NCBI GenBank assembly: GCA_017643685.1
Contig: JAEPMY010000001.1
Location: 20,140 to 84,139, forward strand
Length of the DNA stretch: 64,000 nt
Reading direction: 5' to 3'
From: Sneathiella sp.
Lineage (GTDB): Bacteria > Pseudomonadota > Alphaproteobacteria > Sneathiellales > Sneathiellaceae
The notes under the pieces are model-generated. The model searched no databases. It had not been told where the DNA came from and saw only the letters and a program-made list of their open reading frames with translations. The position numbers were made by a program, and so were the translations under genes. Every line of letters begins with the position of its first letter. The stretch's first letter is position 1. Positions 33,443 to 42,474 of this stretch are shown in pieces.

Positions 33443-35811
33443 ACCAGCAATCACCTATAAAATCGGACGCAGCGGCCCATTCATATATCGGTCAGTCTGT
33501 TCCAAGACGCGAAGACCCTCGGCTTCTGGACGGGCAAGGTCGTTTTATTGACAATTTAAAATTACCCGACATGGCGCATGCCGCGCTTCTCAGATCCCCT
33601 TACGCCCATGCACGTATTATCAGCGTCGCCACTAAAGAGGCGTCTGCTGTTCCGGGGGTTATTGGCATCCTCACCGGAGAGGACATCAAAGATAAATTGG
33701 GGCATATCAAGCCAAACTGGATAGCGGGACAAGATATCAAAATCCCACCCCACCCTGTTCTGGCAACAGAAAAGGTCCATTATGTGGGGGACGCGGTCGC
33801 CTTTGTCGTCGCAGAAACCCGCGAAGCCGCAGAAGACGCCCTGCAACTGATTGAAGTGGATTACGAAATCCTGGATGCGGTTATCGATGAAGAGGCGGCC
33901 CTGTCTTCCCCCACGCAAATTCACGATACCGTCGAAAATAACCTTGCCGGAAAGCCATTGATGGCTTGGGGGGACTATCGCAAAGCCGCAGAGGAAGCCA
34001 ATCAGATCATTTCGCTGAAATTGATCAATAACCGCCTGATCCCCAGCCCGATGGAGCCACGCGCCATTTTAGCAGATTTCGATCCCTATGACGAAAAGCT
34101 GGAACTTTATCTACCGACCCAGGTGCCGCATCTGCATCGTCGTTGGCTTTCAGATACTTTAGGATGGCCAGAACATAAAATCCGCATTCTGGTGCCTGAT
34201 GTTGGTGGCGGATTTGGGGCCAAGATGCATCTTTATGTAGAAGATATCCTGACAGCTTATGCAGCGAAGCATTTTGGACGGCCGGTCAAATGGACTGAAA
34301 AGAGAAGTGAAAGCCACCTCGCAACCCATCATGGGCGCGCACATACCCAATATGTTGATCTAGCCGTCAAAAAGAACGGTCAAGTCCTTGGAATGAAGGT
34401 AAAGCTATTTGCCAATATGGGGGCGTATCTGTCCAACATGGCGACCGGGGTTCCATCGGTTAATTGCACCTATTTTGCGACAGGCAGCTATGCGATTGCC
34501 AATTATTTTGCAGAAACCAACCTGGTTCTAACCAATACGGTTCCGGTCGATGCATATCGGGGCGCAGGGCGTCCGGAAGCGACCTATCTCATTGAACGTG
34601 CCATGGATAAAGTTGCGGAAGTCCTTAAACTTGATCCGATGGAGGTGCGGCGCAAAAACATCGTCACCCAGTTCCCACACAGCTTTTTTGATAGCGGCAG
34701 TTTCTTGCAAAGCATGGAGAAAGCAGCGGAACTTATTGATTATAAAGGGTTCCGTGACCTTCAGCATAATTATCGAAAACAAGGCCGGTATATTGGTCTT
34801 GGCTTGATTAACTACACTGAATCCTGCGGCATGGCCCCATCTGAAATGCTTGGGCGGCTCGGCTTTGATCGCGGGGGATATGAAAGTGCCGAAATTCGGG
34901 TCTCCCCAGATGGGAAGATAACACTCTTCACCGGCTCCACACCGCAAGGGCATGGGCATGCAACTTCCTTTGCTCAAATTCTCGCCACTGAATTTGAACT
35001 TCCCCTATCAGATATCGAAGTGAAAAGTGGTGACACAGACGCCATTCCCATCGGTGTCGGTACCTACAATTCCCGATCCATGCCCGTTGGGGGCACCGCC
35101 GCCAAAATCTGCGCAGAAAAAGTGCTTAAAAAAGCAAAAAAATACGCGGCGCTGCTTTTGAAATGCGATGTGGATCAGGTGCAATATGAACAAGGGAAAT
35201 TTAGCACTCTTCAAGACGATACAAAAACCATCCCCTTTGGCACCGTTGCCCGCCTCGCTGCGGTTCCCCACCAAAAACCAGAGGGGGAAACACCTGGCCT
35301 TGATCATATTTATATCCATGATCCATATGGCATGTCGTCCCCTAATGGCAGTCACGCCGTTATTGTTGAGGTTGATATCGAAACGGGCCTGACAACCATT
35401 CTGCGGTATGTGGCTGTTGATGATGCTGGCGTCTTGATCAATCCCCAATTGGCCGAAGGACAAATTCATGGCGGTGTGGTTCAGGGCATCGGGCAAGCTT
35501 TGTTCGAAGAAACGCTGTATGATGCCGACGGGCAGCTTATCTCTGGCTCTCTTCTGGATTACGCGCTTCCGAAATCAGATCGCCTCCCTTCATTTGAAAC
35601 AGCCTTCCTTTCCACGCCGACGAAAACCAATCCGCTTGGTGTAAAAGGGATCGGAGAGGCCGGGACGATTGCAGCACCCCCCGCAATAGTGAGCGCCGTT
35701 TGCGATGCACTGAAACCCTTTGGCATTCAGCATTTGGATATGCCCCTCACCCCGCCGCGCATTTGGGCTGCCATTCAACATGCCCGCCAAACAGAAGGAG
35801 CGACGACATGA
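33439..35811 (+). CDS. Molybdenum hydroxylase large subunit (form II CoxL-like)
   Basis: A 790-residue molybdopterin cytosine dinucleotide-binding subunit. The N-terminal VPRREDPRLLDGQGRFIDNL, the PDVGGGFGAKMHL cofactor segment, SGDTDAIPIGVGTYNSRS and the catalytic Glu in KGIGEAGTIAAPP are all present. The active-site loop reads AYRGAGRPEATYL, the form II type, and not the AYxCSFR loop of true CO dehydrogenase. Form II enzymes act on purines, nicotinate, aldehydes and other compounds; the substrate here is unknown. It overlaps both flanking genes by four bases. The MFS and MarR genes upstream point to an inducible catabolic role. Confidence 0.92.
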   Translation: MNQQSPIKSDAAAHSYIGQSVPRREDPRLLDGQGRFIDNLKLPDMAHAALLRSPYAHARIISVATKEASAVPGVIGILTGEDIKDKLGHIKPNWIAGQDIKIPPHPVLATEKVHYVGDAVAFVVAETREAAEDALQLIEVDYEILDAVIDEEAALSSPTQIHDTVENNLAGKPLMAWGDYRKAAEEANQIISLKLINNRLIPSPMEPRAILADFDPYDEKLELYLPTQVPHLHRRWLSDTLGWPEHKIRILVPDVGGGFGAKMHLYVEDILTAYAAKHFGRPVKWTEKRSESHLATHHGRAHTQYVDLAVKKNGQVLGMKVKLFANMGAYLSNMATGVPSVNCTYFATGSYAIANYFAETNLVLTNTVPVDAYRGAGRPEATYLIERAMDKVAEVLKLDPMEVRRKNIVTQFPHSFFDSGSFLQSMEKAAELIDYKGFRDLQHNYRKQGRYIGLGLINYTESCGMAPSEMLGRLGFDRGGYESAEIRVSPDGKITLFTGSTPQGHGHATSFAQILATEFELPLSDIEVKSGDTDAIPIGVGTYNSRSMPVGGTAAKICAEKVLKKAKKYAALLLKCDVDQVQYEQGKFSTLQDDTKTIPFGTVARLAAVPHQKPEGETPGLDHIYIHDPYGMSSPNGSHAVIVEVDIETGLTTILRYVAVDDAGVLINPQLAEGQIHGGVVQGIGQALFEETLYDADGQLISGSLLDYALPKSDRLPSFETAFLSTPTKTNPLGVKGIGEAGTIAAPPAIVSAVCDALKPFGIQHLDMPLTPPRIWAAIQHARQTEGATT

Positions 35812-36617
35812 TCCCGGAGAGTTTTAAATATATGCGCGCAGATGATATGGAGCATGTCCTTTCTCTACTGTCCAACTCATCAGAGGATATTCAAATCCTC
35901 GCAGGTTGTCATAGCCTTCTACCACTACTGAAAATGCGGATGGGTATGGCAGACACGGTTCTGGATGTTCAAAACATCCCTGACCTTAAAGGCATCCAGA
36001 TAGAGACCAGCCATATTCGAATTGGCGCCATGACCACTCACGCGGAACTGACCGAGCACGCTGAATTAAATCGGGAGTGGCCAATTTTTGCGCAAACCGG
36101 CATCCAGATCGCCGACGCGCAGGTTAGAAATCACGGTACGATTGGTGGATCCGTTTGCCTTGCGGATCCCTCGTCTGATTGGCCGGTTATTCTCTGCCTT
36201 TTGAATGCCGAACTCCTCCTTAAAAGCCAGACGGGAGAAAGAATAGTTCCTTTTGATGAATTTGTTCTGGGGGCGATGGATTGCGATTTGCAGGAATTTG
36301 AAATTCTGACCGAAATTCGGATCCCCAGAAATTCTCTCACCTGCCGAAGCAGTTACCAAAAATTCCGCCACCCCGCATCCGGGTACGCTGTTGCCTCTGC
36401 CGCAGGGTACGCGCTTTATGACGGCAATAATCTGGTGGAAAAACGCCTTGCAATCGGCGGTACTGCTGAAAAGCCTTATCAGGCCGGTTTTGATGCCGCG
36501 GATGTCTGCAGCGACGCAGAAGTTCTAAGCGATCACTTCGCCCCGAGCGCCTATCGCGCCAGCTTGGCAAACACAATGGCAAAACGGGCTCGGCGGGCGT
36601 GCCTTAACCCCATTTAA
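35808..36617 (+). CDS. Molybdenum hydroxylase medium subunit, FAD-binding
   Basis: A 269-residue FAD subunit. The TIGGSVCLADPSSDWP segment matches the second FAD motif. The first motif, normally AGGQSLLPMMKLR, here reads AGCHSLLPLLKMR, with Gly to Cys and Gln to His. This may alter FAD binding but leaves the fold intact. ATG 35808 overlaps the large-subunit stop (ATGA). The gene order small-large-medium is less common than medium-small-large. A terminator lies about 75 bases after the stop. Confidence 0.9.
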   Translation: MIPESFKYMRADDMEHVLSLLSNSSEDIQILAGCHSLLPLLKMRMGMADTVLDVQNIPDLKGIQIETSHIRIGAMTTHAELTEHAELNREWPIFAQTGIQIADAQVRNHGTIGGSVCLADPSSDWPVILCLLNAELLLKSQTGERIVPFDEFVLGAMDCDLQEFEILTEIRIPRNSLTCRSSYQKFRHPASGYAVASAAGYALYDGNNLVEKRLAIGGTAEKPYQAGFDAADVCSDAEVLSDHFAPSAYRASLANTMAKRARRACLNPI

Positions 36618-36619
36618 CA

Positions 36620-36718
36620 GAATGGAGCGGAGCAAACTTCCCGATCATATTCGATCTGGTTAACACGCGCCAACCCCGCTCCCTCCATGGCCCCGCTGCT
36701 TGCAGCGGGGTCTTTTTA
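36620..36718 (+). ncRNA. Possible structured 3' RNA ending in a terminator
   Basis: Between the medium-subunit stop and the terminator the sequence can fold into a three-way junction. A closing stem GGAGCGG/CCGCTCC (36624-36630 with 36676-36682) would enclose a short GATC/GATC stem (36643-36646 with 36652-36655) and GGTT/AACC (36658-36661 with 36672-36675). The intrinsic terminator follows nine bases later. This could be a 3' UTR-derived small RNA or only a stable end of the mRNA. Confidence 0.3.
36691..36718 (+). terminator. Intrinsic terminator of the molybdenum hydroxylase operon
   Basis: CCCCGCTGC (36691-36699) and GCAGCGGGG (36702-36710) form a nine-base stem followed by TCTTTTT. This is a textbook terminator. 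Confidence 0.9.
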
Positions 36719-36752
36719 TTCACAACATCGGAAATCTGACCGTTTTATTTTT

Positions 36753-36854
36753 GCAAAGACACATCCCCAAGTCTTTGCTGTGGCGGCCGCATCGTTGTTT
36801 GGAGGGGGATTGCCGGCATGCGAGCCGATGGCAATCACGCGTTTGCGCCGCCAC
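36753..36854. other. Structured noncoding DNA between convergent genes
   Basis: After the terminator, before the end of the FAD oxidoreductase gene, three nested or adjacent inverted repeats occur. They are GCAAAGAC/GTCTTTGC (36753-36760 with 36771-36778), GTGGCGGC/GCCGCCAC (36780-36787 with 36847-36854) and, inside the latter, GATTGCC/GGCAATC (36808-36814 with 36830-36836). No open frame with a ribosome site is seen. It may be the 3' UTR of the leftward gene or a small RNA on either strand. Confidence 0.35.
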
Positions 36855-36859
36855 CTCCC

Positions 36860-37963
36860 CTACTTTGCAAAACGGGCTGGGCTCAGCGCCTCTATGACCT
36901 CATCAGATAAAATGGAAGCCTTCCCCAAACAGAGAGCCGCCGACGCTTTTGACAGCGCAGGCGCCGTCTGAATGCCATACCCTCCCTGCCCGGCAAGCCA
37001 GAAGAAACCCTCTGCCTCTGGCGTAAATCCGGCAACAGGCGTGCGATCAGGCGCAAAAGTGCGAAGCCCGGCCCAGCTATGCTCCAGCCTCTCAACACTC
37101 ACTGTCGTGGCCTCTTCAAAACGATGAAGTCCTTCTGCCAACACCATATCATCAGGCCAGGCATCATGTGGCTCAACAGGATCCTCATCCGCCGGGGATA
37201 CCATTAATTTCCCAGCCTCTGGTTTAGCGTAGAAACTCTCCGACGCACTCACCATGAGGGGCCAGCTTTCAAAGTCGTCATAATCAGGGCGCGGAATAAT
37301 CGCAGCAGACCGACGAAGTGGTGTTAAGCCAACTTTTTGAACACCCGCCAGATTTGCAACCACATCGCCCCACGCACCGGCAGCGTTCACAACGACTTTT
37401 GCTTCAACATCACCCTGTTTGGTTTTGAGGCGCCATACCCCATCCACATATGCCATGCTTTCTACGGCGGCATCAGTCAGAACCTGCCCGCCATTTTGAC
37501 GAAGCAGGCGGCTATAGCCTTGCAGCATTCGGTCCACATCGATATCGCGGGCAGTCTTTTCATATGCTGCTTTGACAATCTCATCTGTTTTCAGGATCGG
37601 GATCATTTTCCCCGCTTCTTTGGGCGAAATATCCTCAAGCCCGTCTGAGCCATCCAAATACTCATTGATCGCGTCCAGCTCGAACTCTCTGGCAAACATC
37701 AACTCCCCCCGTGGGGTCAGCAGGCTACTATCAGAGACACCTTCCGGCTCCAGAAAAAAGGGTTCTGCCGCGGCGTTCAATGCCCGTAAAGTCTTGTTGC
37801 CATAGTTTTTGATATAAATCGCAGCGGATCGCCCGGTTGAGTGATAGCCAATATTAGCTTCCATCTCCAGCACCAAAACAGAAGCCTCGCGGGAAAGCTC
37901 TGCGGCGAGGCTAACCCCTGCCATGCCACCACCAATAATCACAAAGTCCGCTGTCGTCGCCAT
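36860..37963 (-). CDS. FAD-dependent oxidoreductase, D-arginine dehydrogenase-like
   Basis: A 367-residue DAO-family flavoprotein. The dinucleotide motif FVIIGGGMAGVSLAAEL is at the N-terminus, and GYHSTGRSAAIYIKNYG closely resembles DauA-type D-arginine dehydrogenase. The C-terminal FFWLAGQGGYGIQTAPA completes the FAD site. Start at 37963 follows an AGAGGATATCGCG ribosome region; an upstream start would place the terminator stem inside the gene. It would oxidise a D-amino acid or related amine to the imine. It lies downstream of a BCCT carrier but a terminator separates them. Confidence 0.85.
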   Translation of the reverse strand: MATTADFVIIGGGMAGVSLAAELSREASVLVLEMEANIGYHSTGRSAAIYIKNYGNKTLRALNAAAEPFFLEPEGVSDSSLLTPRGELMFAREFELDAINEYLDGSDGLEDISPKEAGKMIPILKTDEIVKAAYEKTARDIDVDRMLQGYSRLLRQNGGQVLTDAAVESMAYVDGVWRLKTKQGDVEAKVVVNAAGAWGDVVANLAGVQKVGLTPLRRSAAIIPRPDYDDFESWPLMVSASESFYAKPEAGKLMVSPADEDPVEPHDAWPDDMVLAEGLHRFEEATTVSVERLEHSWAGLRTFAPDRTPVAGFTPEAEGFFWLAGQGGYGIQTAPALSKASAALCLGKASILSDEVIEALSPARFAK

Positions 37964-37986
37964 CGCGATATCCTCTAAAACAAGAC

Positions 37987-38021
37987 ACAAAAAAGCGCGC
38001 CCAATATCCATGGGCGCGCTT
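37987..38021 (-). terminator. Intrinsic terminator of the BCCT transporter gene
   Basis: AAGCGCGCCCA (37993-38003) and TGGGCGCGCTT (38011-38021) form an 11-base stem, followed on the minus strand by TTTTTTG. It sits between the BCCT stop and the start of the FAD oxidoreductase gene. Confidence 0.88.
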
Positions 38022-38065
38022 CTATTCCTGCATCAGTTAGAGATGCTTGTCCAGATCAGATCTGA

Positions 38066-39631
38066 CTATTTTTTAAGGCCTTGCAGCTCATGACGCATGC
38101 CCATATGCAGGCTTACGCACATCACCATTAGAACGACCGTAAATGGCAGCCCAACGGTAATCGCTGCGGCCTGAAGCGCACCAAGCGCATCTGCACCGCC
38201 ACCAAACAACAAAGCACCTGCAACGGCCCCTTCGATCACGGCCCAGAAGACACGCTGCGGAACGGGTGCATCCACCTTACCGCCTGCGGTAATGCTGTCG
38301 ATGACCAAAGATCCGGAGTCAGAAGATGTTACGAAGAACACCAGAACCAACACGATACCCACGAATGAAATGATGCCGGTGAGCGGCAGATTTTCAAACA
38401 TGTGGAACATGGCCAGAGACACGTCACCAACGCCATTGGCAAGCTCACCAATATTGTTCTGCACCTGCTCCAGAGCTGAACCGCCGAAGACACTCATCCA
38501 AATCACTGTGATAACTGTCGGAACGATCAAAACAGCGGTCAGGAATTCACGAACGGTACGGCCTTTGGAAATGCGGGCAATGAACATGCCGACAAATGGC
38601 GACCAGGAAATCCACCAAGCCCAATAGAATACCGTCCAACCATGATAGAAGGTTTCATCTTCGCGCCCCCAGAAGGAACTCAGCGGCAAGATATTTGTCA
38701 GATATGAGCTGCCGGTGTTGTACATCGCCACCAAAATGGCAAGTGTCGGACCGAAGATCAGGACGAATAGCAACAGAACAACAGCAAGTCCCATATTCAG
38801 GTTGCTGAGGATTTTCACCCCACCATCAAGACCACGCACAACGGACAAGACTGCAACTGCCGTCACGCCGATGATAATAGCGATCTGCGTATTAATGGTG
38901 TTTGGAATATCAAACAGGAAGTTAAGACCACTGGCCGCCTGTTGCGCGCCAAATCCCAAAGAGGTCGCCAAACCAAACAATGTTGCCAGAACGGCGACAA
39001 CGTCAATAAAGTTACCCCAAAAACCCCAAGTCCGATCTCCAATCAGTGGATAAAAAGCAGAGCGGATGGAAAGCGGCAAATCCTTGTTGTAGGTGAAAAA
39101 GGCAAGTGACAAAGCCACCACCGCATAAATCGCCCATGGATGCAGGCCCCAATGGAACATGGTGGCGCCAAGCGCCAAATCTGCAGCGGCCTGAGTGTTT
39201 GGCTCAACGTTTAGCGGGGTGCCGTACCAATCCGTGTAATAGGCAGTTGGCTCAGCGACACTCCAGAACATCAAGCCAATACCCATACCTGCCGCAAACA
39301 ACATGGCGAACCAGGAAAGCCGGGAGAATTCCGGTTTTGCCGCCTCACCACCAATGCGAATTTTACTCATAGGTGAGAAAATCAGGTAAATGCAGAACAG
39401 CACAAATACATTACCGCCGAAGACGAACAGCCAGTCAAAATTCTGAAGCGACCAAGACTTGGATGCATCGAACACCTCTTTCGCCCCTTCAGGCGCAATA
39501 AGGGTGATGACTACGAATACAAGAACCAGAACAGCGGAAATCCAGAAAACAGGGTTATGGATATCCATCCCCATCGCCTGAACATTGTCCTGCCCGACCT
39601 CATACTCCGTATCATAAGTGTCGTCAGACAT
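38066..39631 (-). CDS. BCCT-family betaine/choline/carnitine-type transporter
   Basis: A 521-residue secondary carrier with about 12 membrane helices. The family signature appears as FYWAWWISWSPFVGMFIARIS, and the FAAGMGIGLMFWSVAEPT segment of the substrate site is present. ATG at 39631 follows GCGAGG; a start four codons upstream is possible. BCCT carriers import glycine betaine, choline, carnitine or DMSP, often for osmotic protection. The long C-terminal osmosensing tail of BetP is absent here, so a catabolic role is possible. Confidence 0.92.
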   Translation of the reverse strand: MSDDTYDTEYEVGQDNVQAMGMDIHNPVFWISAVLVLVFVVITLIAPEGAKEVFDASKSWSLQNFDWLFVFGGNVFVLFCIYLIFSPMSKIRIGGEAAKPEFSRLSWFAMLFAAGMGIGLMFWSVAEPTAYYTDWYGTPLNVEPNTQAAADLALGATMFHWGLHPWAIYAVVALSLAFFTYNKDLPLSIRSAFYPLIGDRTWGFWGNFIDVVAVLATLFGLATSLGFGAQQAASGLNFLFDIPNTINTQIAIIIGVTAVAVLSVVRGLDGGVKILSNLNMGLAVVLLLFVLIFGPTLAILVAMYNTGSSYLTNILPLSSFWGREDETFYHGWTVFYWAWWISWSPFVGMFIARISKGRTVREFLTAVLIVPTVITVIWMSVFGGSALEQVQNNIGELANGVGDVSLAMFHMFENLPLTGIISFVGIVLVLVFFVTSSDSGSLVIDSITAGGKVDAPVPQRVFWAVIEGAVAGALLFGGGADALGALQAAAITVGLPFTVVLMVMCVSLHMGMRHELQGLKK

Positions 39632-39995
39632 AAAACCTCGCATTTTGTTAATAATGCGACGAAACTACGAAGACGTTTGATGAATTACAACCACATCAAA
39701 GTAAAAAAAATAAATATAAGTTCCTATAAAATTAAAAAGTATCACAATTAATTTTATTCTTATAATTACTTAATAACACTAAATTATCTATATTTATTCT
39801 ATTTTTTTATTTATACATACTAAAAACTCAATCATTAATATTAATCGAATAAATAGAAACAACCAACAACTTGAGTCGCTAACTCTCTGTCGATTTTGTC
39901 GCTATTTATATGACAATGTGTCTTCATATATAGAAATTGTCCCATACACATCTCCCCCCCATATGGATCATGTAACAAAACGAAAGGAGAGCAGT
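39632..39995. promoter_or_regulatory. AT-rich divergent region between BCCT and pirin genes
   Basis: This 364-base spacer serves both genes. Its right part holds the TTGTC-N11-GACAA element at 39896-39916 and a further ATTGTC at 39936-39941. The left part is very AT-rich with no clear gene or RNA. Confidence 0.45.
39896..39916 (+). promoter_or_regulatory. Putative LysR operator in the pirin promoter
   Basis: TTGTC-N11-GACAA occurs 79 bases ahead of the pirin start. The identical arms and spacing occur in the lysR-wrbA promoter at 41675-41695, and the spacers are both T/A-rich with a shared ATTTA. Confidence 0.6.
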
Positions 39996-40688
39996 ATGGA
40001 ATATTTCCGCCCCGCAGAGGAGAGAGGAAGAGCCAATTTTGGTTGGCTGGATAGCAAGCATAGCTTTTCTTTCGGAAGCTATTACGATCCAAATCACATG
40101 GGGTTTTCTGCTCTGCGTGTCATTAACGACGATATCGTAAATGGCGGGGCCGGTTTTGAGGCCCATCCCCATCGGGATATGGAAATCATCTCCTATATTC
40201 TAGAGGGAGAAATCGAACATAAAGACAGCATGGGCAATAGTTATGTCATCCCGGCGGGAGATATTCAGCGAATGAGCGCAGGCACTGGCGTTATGCATTC
40301 GGAGTTTAATCCGTCAGAAACCAACGACCTGAGGTTCCTGCAAATCTGGATCCTTCCGAACGCCAAAGGTGTCGCCCCCAGTTATGAGCAGAAAACTGTT
40401 GTTCAAAATGGTCAGGTCACGCCACTTATCACCGAATATGGTGAGGGGGATACGCTTTCCATTCATCAGGATATGACCCTCTCACGCCTGGAAGTTTCTG
40501 CAAATGACAGTATCACACTCCCCATCGGGAAACGGGCGGGTTATCTGCAGGTTCTCAAAGGTGATCTCAACTTTGAGAACCGGTCTCTACGGGAGGCTGA
40601 TGGCCTTGGGCTTTATGGGATTAATGACGCGACCTTTGTCGCTGGAGAGAACGGTTTTCAAGCCCTATGGTTTGATCTGCCATTATAA
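39996..40688 (+). CDS. Pirin-family bicupin protein
   Basis: A 230-residue two-cupin protein. Metal ligands lie in GFEAHPHRDMEIISYILEG (two His) and IEHKDSMGN followed by HSEFNPSE. A strong AAAGGAGAG precedes ATG 39996; an in-frame start 26 codons earlier lacks one. Bacterial pirins may degrade quercetin-like flavonoids or regulate enzymes; the role here is unknown. A neighbouring LysR gene and its shared operator suggest induction together with the quinone reductase WrbA. Confidence 0.92.
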   Translation: MEYFRPAEERGRANFGWLDSKHSFSFGSYYDPNHMGFSALRVINDDIVNGGAGFEAHPHRDMEIISYILEGEIEHKDSMGNSYVIPAGDIQRMSAGTGVMHSEFNPSETNDLRFLQIWILPNAKGVAPSYEQKTVVQNGQVTPLITEYGEGDTLSIHQDMTLSRLEVSANDSITLPIGKRAGYLQVLKGDLNFENRSLREADGLGLYGINDATFVAGENGFQALWFDLPL

Positions 40689-40698
40689 AACACATTTA

Positions 40699-40729
40699 AA
40701 GCATCCCGCGCACCGTCGGGGCGCTTTTT
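40699..40729. terminator. Terminator between pirin and LysR genes
   Basis: A ten-base stem with one mismatch (40699-40708 with 40717-40726) is followed by a T-run on the plus strand. It lies between convergent genes and fits the end of the pirin transcript. Confidence 0.7.
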
Positions 40730-40734
40730 ACTCT

Positions 40735-41643
40735 CTAAGCATCGTTCCATTCTGGATCATTGCCGAAGCGGTCAAACATAAAGTCAATAAACGCTCTTAA
40801 CGGGCCTGAATGATGCCGAAATGGGGGGTAAAGAATAGTAAGATAGGTCGGCTGCATTTTATGATCTGGCAGCACCCGAACCAGTTTTCCAGAACGAAGC
40901 TCTTCGTTAATGCAGAAAATAGGCAGACTTGTGATCCCAAGACCCTTAACTGCAGATTCCAGCAAAACGGTACTGTTATTTGAATAAATCGGTCCATCCA
41001 CGCGGACTGATTTTTCGCCGTCCGGACCGTTCAATCGCCAGCTATTCCCTTGATTAAAAGATCCATAGAAAAGGCAGTCATGATCTTTTAAATCACTGAC
41101 CTGCTGGGGCACGCCCCGCCTTTTCAGATATTCAGGAGAGGCACAAATCGTTCTGTTGATTTCAATAATTTCGTGATCAACCAACGCCGATTGCTCTTGT
41201 CTGGGGCTAATGCGAACGGTGACATCAAATCCTTCTTCAAGGGGATCGATATATCTGTCATTTAAAGTGACAATCAGCTTCACATCCGGATATTCCATCG
41301 CAAAATCTGTCACGGGAGAACTAAGGTGGAACATACCAAAGGAAAGCGGCGCATTGATCCGGAGCACGCCTTTCGGACTGCCCCGATGGGCTTTTGCTTC
41401 ATCCTCCGCCTGCTCCAGATCATTCATAATCTGTTGGCTACGTTGATAAAAACTCTCCCCCGTCGGGGTCAGGGTAACTTTTCGTGTCGTCCTATGGAAA
41501 AGCTGCGATCCAAGCTCGTCTTCCAGATTGATCACAGATCGATTGACTTGGGATCGAGACTGGTTCAGCGACCGGGCGGCCGCGGCGAAGCTCCCCTCTT
41601 CCACGACTTTGATGAAGGCACGCATGGCGCTGAATTTATCCAT
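40735..41643 (-). CDS. LysR-family regulator, likely controls wrbA and pirin
   Basis: A 302-residue LysR-type regulator. The N-terminal HTH reads MRAFIKVVEEGSFAAAARSL followed by SRSQVNRSVINLEDELG; the rest is an effector-binding fold. The start at 41643 follows CGAGG. It belongs to the CrgA/AaeR-like group by overall sequence feel, members of which often control quinone or aromatic stress genes. It is divergent from wrbA and convergent with pirin, and a TTGTC-N11-GACAA element is found in both target promoters. Confidence 0.9.
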   Translation of the reverse strand: MDKFSAMRAFIKVVEEGSFAAAARSLNQSRSQVNRSVINLEDELGSQLFHRTTRKVTLTPTGESFYQRSQQIMNDLEQAEDEAKAHRGSPKGVLRINAPLSFGMFHLSSPVTDFAMEYPDVKLIVTLNDRYIDPLEEGFDVTVRISPRQEQSALVDHEIIEINRTICASPEYLKRRGVPQQVSDLKDHDCLFYGSFNQGNSWRLNGPDGEKSVRVDGPIYSNNSTVLLESAVKGLGITSLPIFCINEELRSGKLVRVLPDHKMQPTYLTILYPPFRHHSGPLRAFIDFMFDRFGNDPEWNDA

Positions 41644-41674
41644 TGGAGACCTCGTTAGCTGCCACTCAGTTTAA

Positions 41675-41695
41675 TTGTCACTTATTTAGAGACAA
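41675..41695 (+). promoter_or_regulatory. Putative LysR operator in the lysR-wrbA promoter
   Basis: ATTGTC and GACAAT flank an 11-base T/A-rich spacer (41674-41696 overall), 32 bases from the lysR start. It has the size and symmetry of a LysR-type box. Confidence 0.6.
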
Positions 41696-41808
41696 TATGT
41701 ACCATTTTGCACTCATTGTTTCAACGATACCTTGTTCATACATTCCATCAGTGAAACAGCGCGGCTCAGGAGAGTGACCGCAATAGACTTAAACTGAAAG
41801 GCAAGGAC

Positions 41809-42408
41809 ATGGCGAAGGTATTGGTTCTTTATTATTCTTCTTACGGCCATATTGAAACACTGGCAAATGCAGTGGCAAAAGGTGCGGCGTCCGTGGATGG
41901 CGTTGACGTAGACATCAAACGAGTACCTGAATTGATGCCTGAAGAGGTTGCCAAAAACGCTGGCGTTAAACTGGATCAGGCAGCCGATATTGCCTCGCCT
42001 GAAGATCTGGCAAATTATGACGCCATTATCTTTGGAACGCCAACCCGCTTTGGCAATATGGCGGCCCAGATGCGGAACTTCCTGGATCAGACAGGTGGTC
42101 TTTGGTTCAATGGCAAATTGGTTGGTAAAGTTGGCTCTGTGTTTGTCTCCACCGGGACAGGCGGTGGCAACGAAACAACCGCGCAGTCTTTCCAGACAAC
42201 ATTGTTCCACCACGGTATGGTTGTTGTCGGTGTGCCTTATACGATCCCTGAAATGACCGATATTTCCGAAGCACGGGGCGGCTCCCCTCTTGGTGCGGGA
42301 ACGCTGGCAGGTGGTGACGGCTCCCGCCAGCCATCAACAAAGGAACTCACAATTGCGGAATTCCAAGGCCAGCATGTGGCAAATATTGCCAAGAAGCTGA
42401 CTGCATAA
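41809..42408 (+). CDS. wrbA: NAD(P)H:quinone oxidoreductase WrbA
   Basis: A 199-residue FMN-binding flavodoxin-like enzyme that reduces quinones by two electrons and so avoids semiquinone radicals. The FMN phosphate loop [14 protein letters not shown], the [20 protein letters not shown] segment and [20 protein letters not shown] are diagnostic of WrbA. It is divergent from a LysR gene and ends at a strong bidirectional terminator. Confidence 0.95.
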   Translation: MAKVLVLYYSSYGHIETLANAVAKGAASVDGVDVDIKRVPELMPEEVAKNAGVKLDQAADIASPEDLANYDAIIFGTPTRFGNMAAQMRNFLDQTGGLWFNGKLVGKVGSVFVSTGTGGGNETTAQSFQTTLFHHGMVVVGVPYTIPEMTDISEARGGSPLGAGTLAGGDGSRQPSTKELTIAEFQGQHVANIAKKLTA

Positions 42409-42424
42409 AACACAAAAAATACAC

Positions 42425-42463
42425 AAAAAAACGCGTCAGAATCCAATTTTGACGCGTTTTTTT
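42425..42463. terminator. Bidirectional terminator between wrbA and the DUF2061 gene
   Basis: ACGCGTCA (42431-42438) pairs with TGACGCGT (42450-42457), flanked by an A-run and a T-run, so it can stop transcripts from both sides. Confidence 0.9.
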
Positions 42464-42474
42464 ATGTTTGGAAC

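Noticed and set aside
33439..35811. Aerobic carbon monoxide dehydrogenase large subunit
   Set aside because: The active-site loop is AYRGAGR (form II), not AYxCSFR; CO oxidation cannot be claimed.
36687..36971. Small protein downstream of the Mo hydroxylase operon
   Set aside because: The frame starts before the terminator stem, lacks a ribosome site and runs into the opposite gene.
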